Assembly (NCBI RefSeq): GCF_042655305.1
Contig: NZ_JBHSLR010000009.1
Strand: one strand, 5' to 3'
DNA length: 64,000 nt
Source: Arcanobacterium_A bovis
GTDB lineage: Bacteria > Actinomycetota > Actinomycetes > Actinomycetales > Actinomycetaceae
Numbering within the stretch: position 1 is the stretch's first letter; the number at the start of each line of letters is the position of its first letter. A model generated the notes under the pieces. That model was not told the DNA's origin. It saw only the letters and a program-made list of their open reading frames with translations, and ran no database searches. Positions 9,428 to 18,852 of this stretch are shown one piece after another. Made by a program: the position numbers and the translations under genes.

Positions 9428-10159
9428 TCACATGGCTTTAATCAGATCACGGTTGAGAATCGAGATGAACTCAAGCGGAACTTCTTTCGGGCAAGCCGAA
9501 GCGCAAGCTCCAGTATTTGTACAACCGCCAAATCCTTCAGCATCATGCTGAGAGAGCATATTTACAACACGCTCTTTACGCTCAGGCTGACCCTGTGGCA
9601 AAAGACCGAGGTGAACTACCTTAGCGGAAGTGAACAGCATTGCCGAACCATTCGGACAAGCAGCCACGCAAGCACCACAACCAATACATGCCGCGGCCTC
9701 AAAGGCCTTGTCGGCATTTTCCTTGCGAATTGGTGCAGCGTGTGCATCTGGAGCAGCTCCGGTATTCACGGAGATGTAACCACCTGCTTGCACGATACGA
9801 TCAAGTGCCGAACGATCCACAACAAGATCGCGTAGCACTGGGAATGCCGTTGAACGCCACGGCTCGATGGTAATGGTGTCGCCATCTTTGAAGTGACGCA
9901 TGTGAAGCTGACACGTGGTGGTAACTTCCGGTCCGTGTGGATCGCCATTAATAACGATTCCACACTGACCACAAATTCCTTCGCGGCAGTCCGAATCGAA
10001 GGCAACAGGTTCCTTGCCCTCATCGAACAGCTCTTCGTTCAGCTGATCGAGCATCTCAAGGAACGATGCCTCTTCTTCAACATTCTGGATGGTGTGCGTC
10101 TCGAAGTGACCCTTATCTTGTGGGCCAGCCTGACGCCAATATTCGAGGTTAATTTTCAC
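9428..10159 (-). CDS. sdhB: Succinate dehydrogenase iron-sulfur subunit
   Basis: A 243-residue subunit carrying electrons from the SdhA flavin to the membrane anchor. The [2Fe-2S] motif is DCREGICGQCG near residue 60, and the C-terminal cluster motifs are CIGCGACVAACP and CTNTGACASACP. I place the start at the GTG at 10159, which overlaps the sdhA stop (GTGA) and has GGAG six bases upstream. An in-frame start 90 bases earlier would add an unrelated 30-residue tail read inside sdhA and is rejected. It is the last gene of sdhC-sdhA-sdhB. Confidence 0.94.
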   Translation of the reverse strand: MKINLEYWRQAGPQDKGHFETHTIQNVEEEASFLEMLDQLNEELFDEGKEPVAFDSDCREGICGQCGIVINGDPHGPEVTTTCQLHMRHFKDGDTITIEPWRSTAFPVLRDLVVDRSALDRIVQAGGYISVNTGAAPDAHAAPIRKENADKAFEAAACIGCGACVAACPNGSAMLFTSAKVVHLGLLPQGQPERKERVVNMLSQHDAEGFGGCTNTGACASACPKEVPLEFISILNRDLIKAM

Positions 10160-12126
10160 TTGTAGCTCCGCTGCTTCATATGGACGAATTCGTAGTTGAG
10201 GTCTTCCTTGTGTAGGACTGGGGCTTCGCCGTCGCCAGCAAACTCCCACGCCGCCACGTAAGCGAACTTATCGTCGTGGCGGAGAGCTTCGCCTTCTTCC
10301 GTCTGCGATTCTGCACGGAAGTGTCCACCACAAGATTCTTCGCGGTGAAGAGCGTCGATACACATCAGCTCACCGAGTTCGAAGAAGTCCGCAACACGAC
10401 CTGCCTTCTCCAATGCCTGGTTGAGCTCATCGGCCTTACCGGTCACACGAACGTTCTTCCAGAAATCTTCGCGCAACGCACGAATCATACCGATAGCCTT
10501 CTTCAAGCCTTCCTCGGTACGCTCCATGCCGCAGTACTCCCACATGATCTGACCCAATTCCTTGTGGAACGAATCGACCGAACGGTTTCCGTCGTTCGAC
10601 ATGAAGTGAGCGATACGATCGGTATTCTCCTTCTGGATTGCCTTGAGCTCAGTGTTCTCAGCATCAACTGCTGGGAATGGACCATCTGCCAAGTAATCGT
10701 TGATCGTATTAGGAAGAACGAAGTAGCCATCGGCCAAGCCCTGCATAAGCGCCGAAGCACCCAAGCGGTTCGCACCATGATCCGAGAAGTTAGCTTCACC
10801 GGCAACAAACAGACCAGGAATCGTTGACTGCAAATCGTAATCAACCCACAAGCCACCCATGGTGTAGTGCACTGCTGGGTAGATACGCATTGGCACTTCG
10901 TATGGGTTTTCACCGGTAATACGCTCATACATGTCGAAGAGGTTGCCGTACTTCGCAGACACCTGTGCCTTGCCCATGCGCTGAATTGGCTCAGCGAAGT
11001 CGAGGTAGACGCCGCGTGCAACGCCGTCGATCTCTGGACCTACGCCGCGACCTTCATCACACATATTCTTTGCTTGACGCGATGCAATATCGCGTGGCAC
11101 GAGGTTACCGAACGATGGGTAGATGCGCTCCAAGTAGTAATCGCGATCCTCTTCAGGAATGTCACGCGGATCCTTCTTGGTGTCCTCAGCCTTCTTTGGA
11201 ACCCAAATTCGACCATCGTTACGCAGCGATTCCGACATCAGCGTGAGCTTCGACTGCGAGCTACCATGCTGTGGAATACAGGTTGGATGGATCTGCGTGT
11301 AGCAAGGGTTACCGAAGAACGCGCCGCGGCGATGAGCACGCCACACTGCAGAACCGTTACATCCCATTGCGTTCGTGGAAAGGAAGAATACGTTTCCGTA
11401 ACCACCGGAGGCAATGACGACGGCGTCCGCGATATGCGTTTCTACCTCGCCAGTTACCATGTCGCGGGCAATGATGCCACGAGCACGGCCGTCAATGACG
11501 ATCAGATCCACCATTTCGTGGCGGCTAAACAGCTCAACGGTGCCAGCCTTTGCTTGACGCATAAGTGCCTGGTATGCACCAATAAGAAGCTGCTGACCAG
11601 TCTGACCACGTGCGTAGAACGTACGGGAAACCTGCACACCACCGAACGAACGGTTGTCAAGCAGACCGCCGTATTCGCGAGCAAAAGGAACACCCTGCGC
11701 CACGCACTGATCGATAATATTTGCCGAAACCTCAGCCAAACGGTACACGTTGGATTCACGGGCGCGGAAGTCGCCACCCTTGATGGTGTCGTAGAAGAGG
11801 CGGTAGGTGGAGTCGTTGTCGTTCTTGTAGTTCTTCGCAGCGTTGATACCACCCTGAGCGGCAATAGAATGCGCACGACGAGCGGAATCCTGGTAGAAGA
11901 ACGCTTTGACGTTGTATCCCATTTCGCCCAAGGAAGCGGCGCCTGCGCCACCTGCAAGTCCCGTTCCGACGACGATGACGGAGAGCTTACGACGGTTCGC
12001 TGGGTTCACCAAGCGAGCGTCAAATTTACGCTGCTCCCAACGCTTTTCAAGCGGACCTTGTGGGGCTTTAGCATCAACAATAGCTTCGCCCTCACGATAT
12101 AGACCCTTAATCAATGTTTCAGTCAT
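10156..12126 (-). CDS. sdhA: Succinate dehydrogenase / fumarate reductase flavoprotein subunit
   Basis: A 656-residue flavoprotein that oxidises succinate to fumarate at the inner face of the membrane. It has the dinucleotide fold VVGTGLAGGAGAASLGEMGY near residue 52, RRAHSIAAQGGINAAKN with the His that binds FAD covalently, and the capping-domain and substrate residues around HPTCIPQHG and YPAVHYTMGGLWVDYD. The long form is typical of the non-classical, Bacillus/actinobacterial type complexes working with a cytochrome b558 anchor. Its start lies 17 bases after sdhC, with AGGGA upstream. Confidence 0.95.
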   Translation of the reverse strand: MTETLIKGLYREGEAIVDAKAPQGPLEKRWEQRKFDARLVNPANRRKLSVIVVGTGLAGGAGAASLGEMGYNVKAFFYQDSARRAHSIAAQGGINAAKNYKNDNDSTYRLFYDTIKGGDFRARESNVYRLAEVSANIIDQCVAQGVPFAREYGGLLDNRSFGGVQVSRTFYARGQTGQQLLIGAYQALMRQAKAGTVELFSRHEMVDLIVIDGRARGIIARDMVTGEVETHIADAVVIASGGYGNVFFLSTNAMGCNGSAVWRAHRRGAFFGNPCYTQIHPTCIPQHGSSQSKLTLMSESLRNDGRIWVPKKAEDTKKDPRDIPEEDRDYYLERIYPSFGNLVPRDIASRQAKNMCDEGRGVGPEIDGVARGVYLDFAEPIQRMGKAQVSAKYGNLFDMYERITGENPYEVPMRIYPAVHYTMGGLWVDYDLQSTIPGLFVAGEANFSDHGANRLGASALMQGLADGYFVLPNTINDYLADGPFPAVDAENTELKAIQKENTDRIAHFMSNDGNRSVDSFHKELGQIMWEYCGMERTEEGLKKAIGMIRALREDFWKNVRVTGKADELNQALEKAGRVADFFELGELMCIDALHREESCGGHFRAESQTEEGEALRHDDKFAYVAAWEFAGDGEAPVLHKEDLNYEFVHMKQRSYK

Positions 12127-12143
12127 TTCTTATATCCCTATTC

Positions 12144-12854
12144 TTAAAGGAGTCCGAACAGGATCATGGTTGGCGGCGTCATGAATCCAACGATCAATGC
12201 GAATGCCACAATATCGCCGGTGATCTTGAATGCACGCTCGCGTTTGCGAGACGACAATCCAAGCGTTGCCAATGCCGACCACACACCGTGGCGCACATGC
12301 ATAGCCACAGCAACCATCGCGATCAAGTAGAAAGCCCACAGCCAAGGCACCGAGAATCCGGCAACCACACGGTCGTATGGCTCCATAGCTGCATAGTTCT
12401 CTGCGCCAACCGAAAGGTGAAGCGTGGTGAATTGCAACAAGTGGAACACGATAAAGATTGCGAGGATGATTCCACCCCAACGCATCGTGCGTGCGGTGTA
12501 GGTTTGCCCTGCGCGCACCTTCTTTCCGGTGCTCACTTTGTATGCGCCACCGCGAGCCTTGTTAGCACGGCTCCACAGTGCGATCGCAGAGTATGCATGT
12601 CCGAGAATCGCAAGCAGCAAGAATGCGCGCATAAGCCATACGGCACCCTTGTGCGGGAGAACCGGATAAAGCAAGTCATTCTGCAACCAGTGTGCATAGT
12701 GATTGAAAGCGTCTGCTCCGAGCAACATCTTGAGGTTGCCGTACATATGGAACAGCAAGAATAGGACAAAGATCAGGCCTGTACCGGCCATGAGCACTTT
12801 GAGCGCTACGGTCGTCTTACGGCCGCTATTGTTAATTACAGTTGAGTTAGCCAC
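12144..12854 (-). CDS. sdhC: Succinate dehydrogenase cytochrome b558 subunit
   Basis: A single-chain membrane anchor of about 236 residues with five membrane spans, starting near KVLMAGTGLIFVLFLLFH. Histidines in the helices (FHMYGNL, LGHAYSA, FHLLQF, MHVRHG) are candidate heme ligands of the SdhC b558 family, which uses menaquinone and needs no separate SdhD. I prefer the GTG at 12854 (protein begins ANSTVINNSGRKTTVAL), although an ATG nine codons upstream is also open; neither has a strong Shine-Dalgarno site, so leaderless translation is possible. First gene of the sdh operon. Confidence 0.9.
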   Translation of the reverse strand: MANSTVINNSGRKTTVALKVLMAGTGLIFVLFLLFHMYGNLKMLLGADAFNHYAHWLQNDLLYPVLPHKGAVWLMRAFLLLAILGHAYSAIALWSRANKARGGAYKVSTGKKVRAGQTYTARTMRWGGIILAIFIVFHLLQFTTLHLSVGAENYAAMEPYDRVVAGFSVPWLWAFYLIAMVAVAMHVRHGVWSALATLGLSSRKRERAFKITGDIVAFALIVGFMTPPTMILFGLL

Positions 12855-13063
12855 AATCCAAAAAATACCAGAATGCGGCATGAAATTATCGGGCGTAAGT
12901 ACCTAGAAAGGCTTATTTTTCGCCAATTCAGCCTTCACTCAAGAACGTTATTTTTCAACCATGCGCTTTATTCCGCATACTCAAGCCAATTAAAACGACG
13001 ACGAATGTGGCAGCTATTTTTGTGAGACTTTGTTTGCGTATTTCGTATCCGCACGGGAAACAG

Positions 13064-13531
13064 TCAACATTCGAGCCGCATGACGACGGCGTCGTCGTCC
13101 GAATAGTACTTCTTACGCACCGCAATCGCCTCGAAACCGAAGGCTTCATAGAGCGCTTGGGCACCGGCGTCGGCCTTCCGCACTTCAAGAAATACCCGGT
13201 CGGCGGCATGCGCGCGTGGAATCGCGAGCATATATTCGAGCAGCTCACGAGCAATCCCCCGACGGCGATACCTCACGTCTACACCGATAGTGAGCAATTC
13301 GGCGTCAGGACCATGTGAAATACCTGCAACCGCAAGCAAAGCTCCTTGACTCTGATGCGGCTGCGGTGCGCACACCACGCCAAAATATGAACGATCTGTG
13401 GCCTTTAGCTCCTGCTGCCACACCCACTCGGGCCAGGCATCACGGCCAAAATTCTGCTGGTCGAAACTGGCACAACGTTCCACCCACCCAGCAGGAATCT
13501 TGCAAATCTCGCTATTTTCCGGCAGCGCCAT
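13064..13531 (-). CDS. rimI: Ribosomal protein S18 alanine N-acetyltransferase (GNAT family)
   Basis: A GNAT acetyltransferase of about 155 residues: the acetyl-CoA loop is DVRYRRRGIARELLEYML, followed by VFLEVRKADAGAQALYEAFGF, the RimI hallmark. I use the ATG at 13531, inside the end of tsaB, which gives the usual length; an upstream in-frame start would add a basic tail overlapping tsaB. Placement right after tsaB matches the common tsaE-tsaB-rimI order. The tsaD gene that often follows is not here; the next gene is sdhC. Confidence 0.88.
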   Translation of the reverse strand: MALPENSEICKIPAGWVERCASFDQQNFGRDAWPEWVWQQELKATDRSYFGVVCAPQPHQSQGALLAVAGISHGPDAELLTIGVDVRYRRRGIARELLEYMLAIPRAHAADRVFLEVRKADAGAQALYEAFGFEAIAVRKKYYSDDDAVVMRLEC

Positions 13532-14225
13532 AGGGATTCTCGGTCGGTGCAGGTTGCGCGTGCGCTCCACCATGCACGTCTGGCCGGCGCAAATACTGCG
13601 GTTCGCTGTCAAAAGTGATATTTTCGCCTGCTTCCGCTCTCGCAATTCGCGACAACAGCAAGCGCACCATTACCGACGGCGCACAATCCACCGTCACCCG
13701 CTCTGGCAGTACATCTGCATACAAGTTTTCATCTGCACACGCCACAATCGCACGATCCTCGCCCAGTTCCTGTACCAAATCGGTAGGCTTGAGCACCCGA
13801 ACCTCCTTGAGGATTTCGACGTCGTCCGCCCCCATCGCACGAGCTTGCAGAGCATAGACCTCTTTGCGGCGCGCATCAATCACACCTTCAACAAGATTCA
13901 AGCCGGTATCGCAACCTGCCAGCGCCATCACTTCTGCTGAAGAAACACCATAAAGCGGAATATCCCACGCTCGCGCCAATGTACGCGCAGTTACAAGCCC
14001 CGCACGCAAGCCTGTGAAGGCCGCAGGCCCGGTTCCGACGACGATTGCCTCCGGCTTCTCGATGCCTGCCTCTTGCAAAGCTGTTTGCACCATCGGAGCG
14101 AGTAGCTCGACGTGGTGGCGCGAATCTGGCGAGCGCAACGCACTCAATTCCTCAACAACGCCCATGTTTTCATCGCATACACCCACGATCACGTGGTGCG
14201 AGGCATCAATTGTCAAGTACTTCAT
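13512..14225 (-). CDS. tsaB: tRNA t6A-modification protein TsaB
   Basis: About 237 residues. The N-terminus MKYLTIDASHHVIVGV and the loop VGTGPAAFTGLRAGL match the ASKHA-fold TsaB, the partner that stabilises TsaD in forming threonylcarbamoyl-adenosine at position 37 of ANN-decoding tRNAs. I use the ATG at 14225, which overlaps the 3-prime end of the upstream gene; a TTG seven codons earlier is open too. The end overlaps rimI by about 20 bases. Cytoplasmic. Confidence 0.9.
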   Translation of the reverse strand: MKYLTIDASHHVIVGVCDENMGVVEELSALRSPDSRHHVELLAPMVQTALQEAGIEKPEAIVVGTGPAAFTGLRAGLVTARTLARAWDIPLYGVSSAEVMALAGCDTGLNLVEGVIDARRKEVYALQARAMGADDVEILKEVRVLKPTDLVQELGEDRAIVACADENLYADVLPERVTVDCAPSVMVRLLLSRIARAEAGENITFDSEPQYLRRPDVHGGAHAQPAPTENPYGAAGK

Positions 14226-15294
14226 TATCGTGTTCGTCTTCCTCAATGGTTTTCATGGTTGAGTCGGCAGGTGTGCCAGCACTACTTGTGCCTGATTTTT
14301 CGATATCCGCCTTGCGATAGAGCGAAATTTTTCCACCCGAATCTCGAAAGCGCGTTTTTCGAGGCTTTTTGGTGTGATCTACGATGCTCCACTTGCCAGT
14401 TTCCGGGCGGTGAATCCGTTGTTCCTCATCGCTCTTGCGATTTGCGTGTTCGCTTTGTTCCCAGCGTAACCATATCAAAGATACTGTAACAACTGCCGCA
14501 ACGAACAGCACAATTAATACGATCTGTAGCGCAGACAAACTCTGCGTTTTCGAGGCACTAGCAGTAGGCGTCGACGCCGTTTGGCTGGTTCCTATTTCCG
14601 TACCGCTGCCAATCAATCGGTCACGTTGAACGAGGAACGTTTCCAGCGGTATTGCCCCGAGCAAAATCTTTTTCGCAGGTGCGCCCACGGCTGTCACCAC
14701 CGACTCTTTCACAATGAACCAAGCGTTGAGCAGTTCATCATATACGACGGCGCGCGTGGAATCAGAGCTTGCAACAGCTACCGCCAAGTCGGCGTCGCCA
14801 TAAACGGACTCTTTTGTTACTTTTCCGTCTGCGAAGTTGGCAGCAACCACTCCCACTGGCTCATTTGTATGGCTAAGCACCGGCGTTACCCAAAAATTCG
14901 ATTCAGAAATTCCTACCTTGGTGCCTTTAGCTTCAAATTGTGCTGCCCGAATCGGTTTACCAATCGTATATTGAGCCACTTCTGCAGCGGTAGCTTTCGA
15001 AAATTCATCTGGAGCCGAAGCAAGTATCAGTGCCTGTGCATTTTGGTTGAACCACGTTTCTACATACGCGCTATCGCCACTATCAGCGAAAATGGAAGTC
15101 GCTGTTTGCTCCATATGCGTCTTTGCTCCGCCCAACCGCGTTGCATCAGAGTCAATCGCAAGGTGCGCCTGCGTCGTCACCTGCTCATGCGCCGTCGCCT
15201 GTGCTTGCTCAGCGTAACCCACCGAACCAAGGAAGCTGAGGATCGGACTGGTCAATACGGCAAGAACCGAAGCATACAAACGGCGCCTGCGCAT
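14206..15294 (-). CDS. Predicted exported membrane-anchored protein of unknown function
   Basis: A 362-residue protein that I do not recognise. It begins MRRRRLYASVLAVLTSPILS, a signal peptide or first anchor, followed by a polar extracellular region with an A/T/Q-rich start. A membrane span near residue 260 (IVLIVLFVAAVVTVSLIWLRW) leads into a basic cytoplasmic tail of about 80 residues rich in K, R, E and D. The ATG at 15294 follows the tsaE stop by one base, with AAGGG upstream; an in-frame start 34 codons earlier lies inside tsaE. It sits between tsaE and tsaB and overlaps tsaB, so it is co-translated with the t6A genes, but no functional link is shown. Confidence 0.75.
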   Translation of the reverse strand: MRRRRLYASVLAVLTSPILSFLGSVGYAEQAQATAHEQVTTQAHLAIDSDATRLGGAKTHMEQTATSIFADSGDSAYVETWFNQNAQALILASAPDEFSKATAAEVAQYTIGKPIRAAQFEAKGTKVGISESNFWVTPVLSHTNEPVGVVAANFADGKVTKESVYGDADLAVAVASSDSTRAVVYDELLNAWFIVKESVVTAVGAPAKKILLGAIPLETFLVQRDRLIGSGTEIGTSQTASTPTASASKTQSLSALQIVLIVLFVAAVVTVSLIWLRWEQSEHANRKSDEEQRIHRPETGKWSIVDHTKKPRKTRFRDSGGKISLYRKADIEKSGTSSAGTPADSTMKTIEEDEHDNEVLDN

Positions 15295-15295
15295 A

Positions 15296-15895
15296 TCACA
15301 AGCCCTTAACTGAATCGGAAAGTACCTCGTCATCGCCATCGGTTGCCGCTTCATCTGCTTGCTCTGTTGCAGTAATGAGTTTGGCAACGTCGGCATCAGC
15401 TACGAGATCCTTGAGAAACTCATCGCCGCGCGCACCAAACGAGCGAAGGGAAAGCGTCCTCGGTGCATCCATAAAAAGATCCTCGGGATCCAAACCAGCT
15501 TGTGCACCTTCGGGACGCTCAATTGTGATTTCAAGTCTGTCACCGGAAAGCGTTTCCACCTTGCCAGCTCCCCATTCCACAACCGTTAGTGAAACATCAA
15601 GCGAGGTATCGAGATCCAGTGCGTCCAACTCCTCGATTGAACCCAATCGATAGGCGTCCACATGCACCAAATCCATAGTTGCACCGTGATGGATTTGCGC
15701 AATAACGAACGTGGGTGACGATACCTTACCCTTCACCCCAAGACCTCGCGCGATACCTTGGGTCATCGTCGTCTTACCTGCGCCAAGGGGGCCGTTGAGC
15801 ATCACCATATCGCCAGGCTGTGCAAGTCGGCCTAAAGCGGCACCAACAGCTTGGATGTCAGTTACGAGCGGTACTCGAATCGAAATGTCCATCAC
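15296..15895 (-). CDS. tsaE: tRNA t6A-modification ATPase TsaE
   Basis: A 199-residue P-loop ATPase with Walker A NGPLGAGKTTMTQGIARGLG, then KGKVSSPTFVIAQIH and VHVDAYRLGS, all typical of TsaE. Family members are usually about 150-170 residues; this one has an acidic C-terminal extension of about 60 residues. It energises the TsaB-TsaD-TsaE complex. It is followed directly by the unknown membrane protein and preceded by alr, 24 bases away. Confidence 0.93.
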   Translation of the reverse strand: MMDISIRVPLVTDIQAVGAALGRLAQPGDMVMLNGPLGAGKTTMTQGIARGLGVKGKVSSPTFVIAQIHHGATMDLVHVDAYRLGSIEELDALDLDTSLDVSLTVVEWGAGKVETLSGDRLEITIERPEGAQAGLDPEDLFMDAPRTLSLRSFGARGDEFLKDLVADADVAKLITATEQADEAATDGDDEVLSDSVKGL

Positions 15896-15919
15896 TACTA
15901 CTCCTCAGTGAAACTGTAT

Positions 15920-17071
15920 TTAGTCTACGAAATACCGCGGAACCCGGGTGCCCAAACGAGATACTATTTCGTATCCAATTGTGTCGCAGTGTTGTGCCCA
16001 ATCGTCGGCCGTGGGAAAGCCGCTGGCAGATGCTCCAAAAAGCGTAACGGTATCCCCTGCTACTGCTCCTGGTGCCGCCACAACGAACTGATCCATGCAC
16101 ACTCGCCCAATCAACCCGTGGCGCTGCCCGCCGATCACCACTTCCACGCTATTCGACGCGTGCCGCGGAATTCCATCGGCGTACCCCAGTGGCACAGTTC
16201 CCAGTCGCATAGGTTCTTGCGTGGTAGCAGTATGTCCGTAGCTCACGCCAGTGCCAGCGGGAACGTCGCGAACCGATACCAAATCCGCTTCTAGCCTCAT
16301 CACTGGCTCCAAGCCCATCTCTTCGGCGGTGGCTATCTCGGGTGCAGGGCTCAATCCGTAGAGCATAATTCCTGTGCGCACCATCGAAAAGCGCGTGCGC
16401 GGATGCCAGAGCAAACCACCCGAAGCGGCTAAGTGGTGAAATTCAATGTCAATTCCGGCATCGGCAAAAAGTTCACATGCCCGCTCAAAATCTTCCGTCT
16501 GACGTTGCGTCTCAGGCGACTGTAAATCATCGGCAAGTGCCAGATGCGACCACAGCCCCACCGTCTCGATCAAACCGCTTTGCGCATATTCGGCTATCAT
16601 CGGGATAATATCGGGCAACTCTGCGAGAGAGAAACCTCCGCGCGCCATACCCGTATCTACCTCGATGTGCACCCGCGCACGGATTCCTGATTCATTAGCA
16701 GCGAATGCAATTTCATCAAGTGCCCAGCTAGCTCCAACAGAAAGATCGATTCCTAATTCGAGGGCTTCCCAAAATGGCGCGCCAGGCTCGGCAATCAATG
16801 CGAGCATTCGCCCGCGCTCATGCAAGGCTTTGCGCAATGCAATAGCCTCGCCAAGTTGTGCAACCGCGAGCCATTCCACGCCAGCGTCGAGTGCCCATTC
16901 GCCAATCTTTTCGGCTCCATGACCATAGGCATCAGCTTTGATCACCGCCATGATCTGGGCTTCTCCGGCCAACTCTCGCGCTTTGCTTAGGTTATGCTCA
17001 AATGCACTACGCGAGATAAGCGCACGCGAAGGAAAATGCGGTTCTCCGTTGTACGCGTCTTTCAAGCTCAT
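15920..17071 (-). CDS. alr: Alanine racemase
   Basis: A PLP enzyme of 383 residues that makes D-alanine for peptidoglycan. The PLP lysine is in AVIKADAYGHGAEKIG near residue 40, and the catalytic Tyr region is PAGTGVSYGHT in the C-terminal half, with RVCMDQFVV after it. The start is the ATG at 17071 with GGGAG six bases upstream; a longer in-frame reading extends into nnr and is rejected. It lies one base after the nnr stop, so the two are coupled. Confidence 0.95.
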   Translation of the reverse strand: MSLKDAYNGEPHFPSRALISRSAFEHNLSKARELAGEAQIMAVIKADAYGHGAEKIGEWALDAGVEWLAVAQLGEAIALRKALHERGRMLALIAEPGAPFWEALELGIDLSVGASWALDEIAFAANESGIRARVHIEVDTGMARGGFSLAELPDIIPMIAEYAQSGLIETVGLWSHLALADDLQSPETQRQTEDFERACELFADAGIDIEFHHLAASGGLLWHPRTRFSMVRTGIMLYGLSPAPEIATAEEMGLEPVMRLEADLVSVRDVPAGTGVSYGHTATTQEPMRLGTVPLGYADGIPRHASNSVEVVIGGQRHGLIGRVCMDQFVVAAPGAVAGDTVTLFGASASGFPTADDWAQHCDTIGYEIVSRLGTRVPRYFVD

Positions 17072-17072
17072 A

Positions 17073-18740
17073 TCATCTCCCGTAGTTGAGAATTTCATCG
17101 AGAACATCTGGCAATGAATCGATAATATCGCTTGCAGTGATAGGAATACCCAATCTGCGCTCGTCGTGTAATTCACGTCTCGCAACGAATCGTGCATCAC
17201 CGCGCCAGAATGGCGGGTACTTTGATCCTTCGTTCCCGCTTCCCATGCCTCTTCCCACGCCTCCCGTTCCCGTTCGCGCGGCACGCTGAGCTGCACGTAA
17301 ATGCAGATGAACTCCAATAGCCGCGGCTAAGGCAAGATCCTCGTGGCTCAACACGCAACGAGCGGCAGCGTCGTCGTACTCTTTCTCTCGTTGCGCTTGA
17401 AACATCGTGACGACGCCGGCAATCACTCCCGCGAGTACGTCACCTGCACCTGCAGTACCAGTCCACGCCGGCGCACCACTTTGAGCAAAACAATCTCCAT
17501 CTGGGGTCACGACGAGGGTTATCGCCCCCTTGAGTACCACACATACGCCAAATTTGCCGGCTGCCAGCTGGGCAAAATGCCGCGGTTTCGCCTCAACCTG
17601 AGCGCGAGTAACCTCCTCACCAGCTTTTGTGAGAAGTTGAGCTAGCTCTCCAGCATGCGGAGTGATAATCGTGGGGTGTTGCTGGGAATCGTCGGATAAA
17701 GTGCCGCTGTGCAGCACATCTATCCCACCGGCGTCCACAACCAACGGCAGCTGAGCAGGGACTTGATCGAGTAGCTCGCGCACGCCGTCCAATTGTGTAA
17801 CGCCCGATCCCAGCAATAAGGCTTGCACGCGGCCTGCCACTGTTACCACCTCAGGATAACGAGGCACCACCGATCGAACCTCACCCAAATAGCGGATCAT
17901 GCCAAGGCCAAGTGTACGTGCACCTCCCACGCTGAGCAGCGCAGCGCCCGGGTATTCTACCGAACCAGTAAAAACTCCCAGCACTCCACGCGTATATTTG
18001 TGGTCAGACGACACAGGCACGAACCAATGATCGCGCACATCAGCGTCTCCCACCGCTCGCAAGCGAGCCGGCTCGCAATGCGCGCCAAACAGTTTAGATT
18101 CAAATCCGAGCGAAATGGTTTCCACCTCACCTGCGAGAAATGCCGCTGGCGGTTCAAGTAAACCAGGCTTGAGGCATCCCATCGTCACTACAAGATCTGC
18201 CGGGAGCACGCACTGCGGACTTTCTCCCGAATCAGCGTTCACTCCCGAGGGCACATCGACTGCCACTACCAGCGGTTTTGCTGGCGATATTCCCGCTTCT
18301 TCGGAAAGTATCCGTATCCAGGACGCATAAGGATCGCGCACTGCCCCTACGGTTCCGATTCCCAAGATTCCGTCAATCCATGTACCGTTCGCGCGTGCGA
18401 GCTTGCGCATTGCGGTTTCGTCAGGGTTGCGGACGATTCGCACCCCTGCTCGCTGAGCTGCCGCAACGCCGTCGTCATGCGCGCGATCCCCGACGACGGC
18501 GGTGACCTTCAATCCGCGCCCCGCCAAGGTCACTCCCGCGTAGAGCGCGTCGCCACCATTATTGCCAGCACCTACCAAGAGCAGCACCGATGAGCCTGGA
18601 AGCCGGAAGCCACGGGCTTTAATTGCGCGAATCGTGCACTGCGCGAGCGCAAATGCTGCTTGTTCCATCAAGGGTACAGAGTCATTAAGAAGCTCCTGTT
18701 CAGCCGTTCGCACGGCTTGAACATCAAATGCGTACTCCAT
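17073..18740 (-). CDS. nnr: Bifunctional NAD(P)HX epimerase / ADP-dependent NAD(P)HX dehydratase
   Basis: A two-domain repair enzyme of 555 residues. The N-terminal YjeF_N epimerase shows LVGAGNNGGDALYAGVTLA near residue 55; the C-terminal carbohydrate-kinase-like dehydratase shows ITPHAGELAQLL and the ATP/ADP loop WTGTAGAGDVLAGVIAGVV near residue 460. Together they restore hydrated NAD(P)H. The start is the ATG at 18740 with GGAGG four bases before it. The tail after residue 500 carries a Gly/Arg-rich insert (GTGGVGRGMGSGNEGSK). Position between glmS and alr is conserved in actinobacteria. Confidence 0.93.
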   Translation of the reverse strand: MEYAFDVQAVRTAEQELLNDSVPLMEQAAFALAQCTIRAIKARGFRLPGSSVLLLVGAGNNGGDALYAGVTLAGRGLKVTAVVGDRAHDDGVAAAQRAGVRIVRNPDETAMRKLARANGTWIDGILGIGTVGAVRDPYASWIRILSEEAGISPAKPLVVAVDVPSGVNADSGESPQCVLPADLVVTMGCLKPGLLEPPAAFLAGEVETISLGFESKLFGAHCEPARLRAVGDADVRDHWFVPVSSDHKYTRGVLGVFTGSVEYPGAALLSVGGARTLGLGMIRYLGEVRSVVPRYPEVVTVAGRVQALLLGSGVTQLDGVRELLDQVPAQLPLVVDAGGIDVLHSGTLSDDSQQHPTIITPHAGELAQLLTKAGEEVTRAQVEAKPRHFAQLAAGKFGVCVVLKGAITLVVTPDGDCFAQSGAPAWTGTAGAGDVLAGVIAGVVTMFQAQREKEYDDAAARCVLSHEDLALAAAIGVHLHLRAAQRAARTGTGGVGRGMGSGNEGSKYPPFWRGDARFVARRELHDERRLGIPITASDIIDSLPDVLDEILNYGR

Positions 18741-18852
18741 AAAGCCTCCATTTTCTGCACGCCTTATTCGGTTGTGTTGTTCAGCTTTCGTGCCGTTCAG
18801 TTGTCGACTCAACCAGCAGGTGCTATTTGGTTGGCACCAAAGCCAAAACGTA

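Noticed and set aside
10160..10249. Upstream start adding 30 residues to SdhB
   Set aside because: The extension is an out-of-frame reading of the sdhA end and the GTG at 10159 has a good ribosome-binding site.
10867..12102. 411-codon plus-strand open frame
   Set aside because: Antisense to sdhA, no recognisable domain; sdhA is certain.
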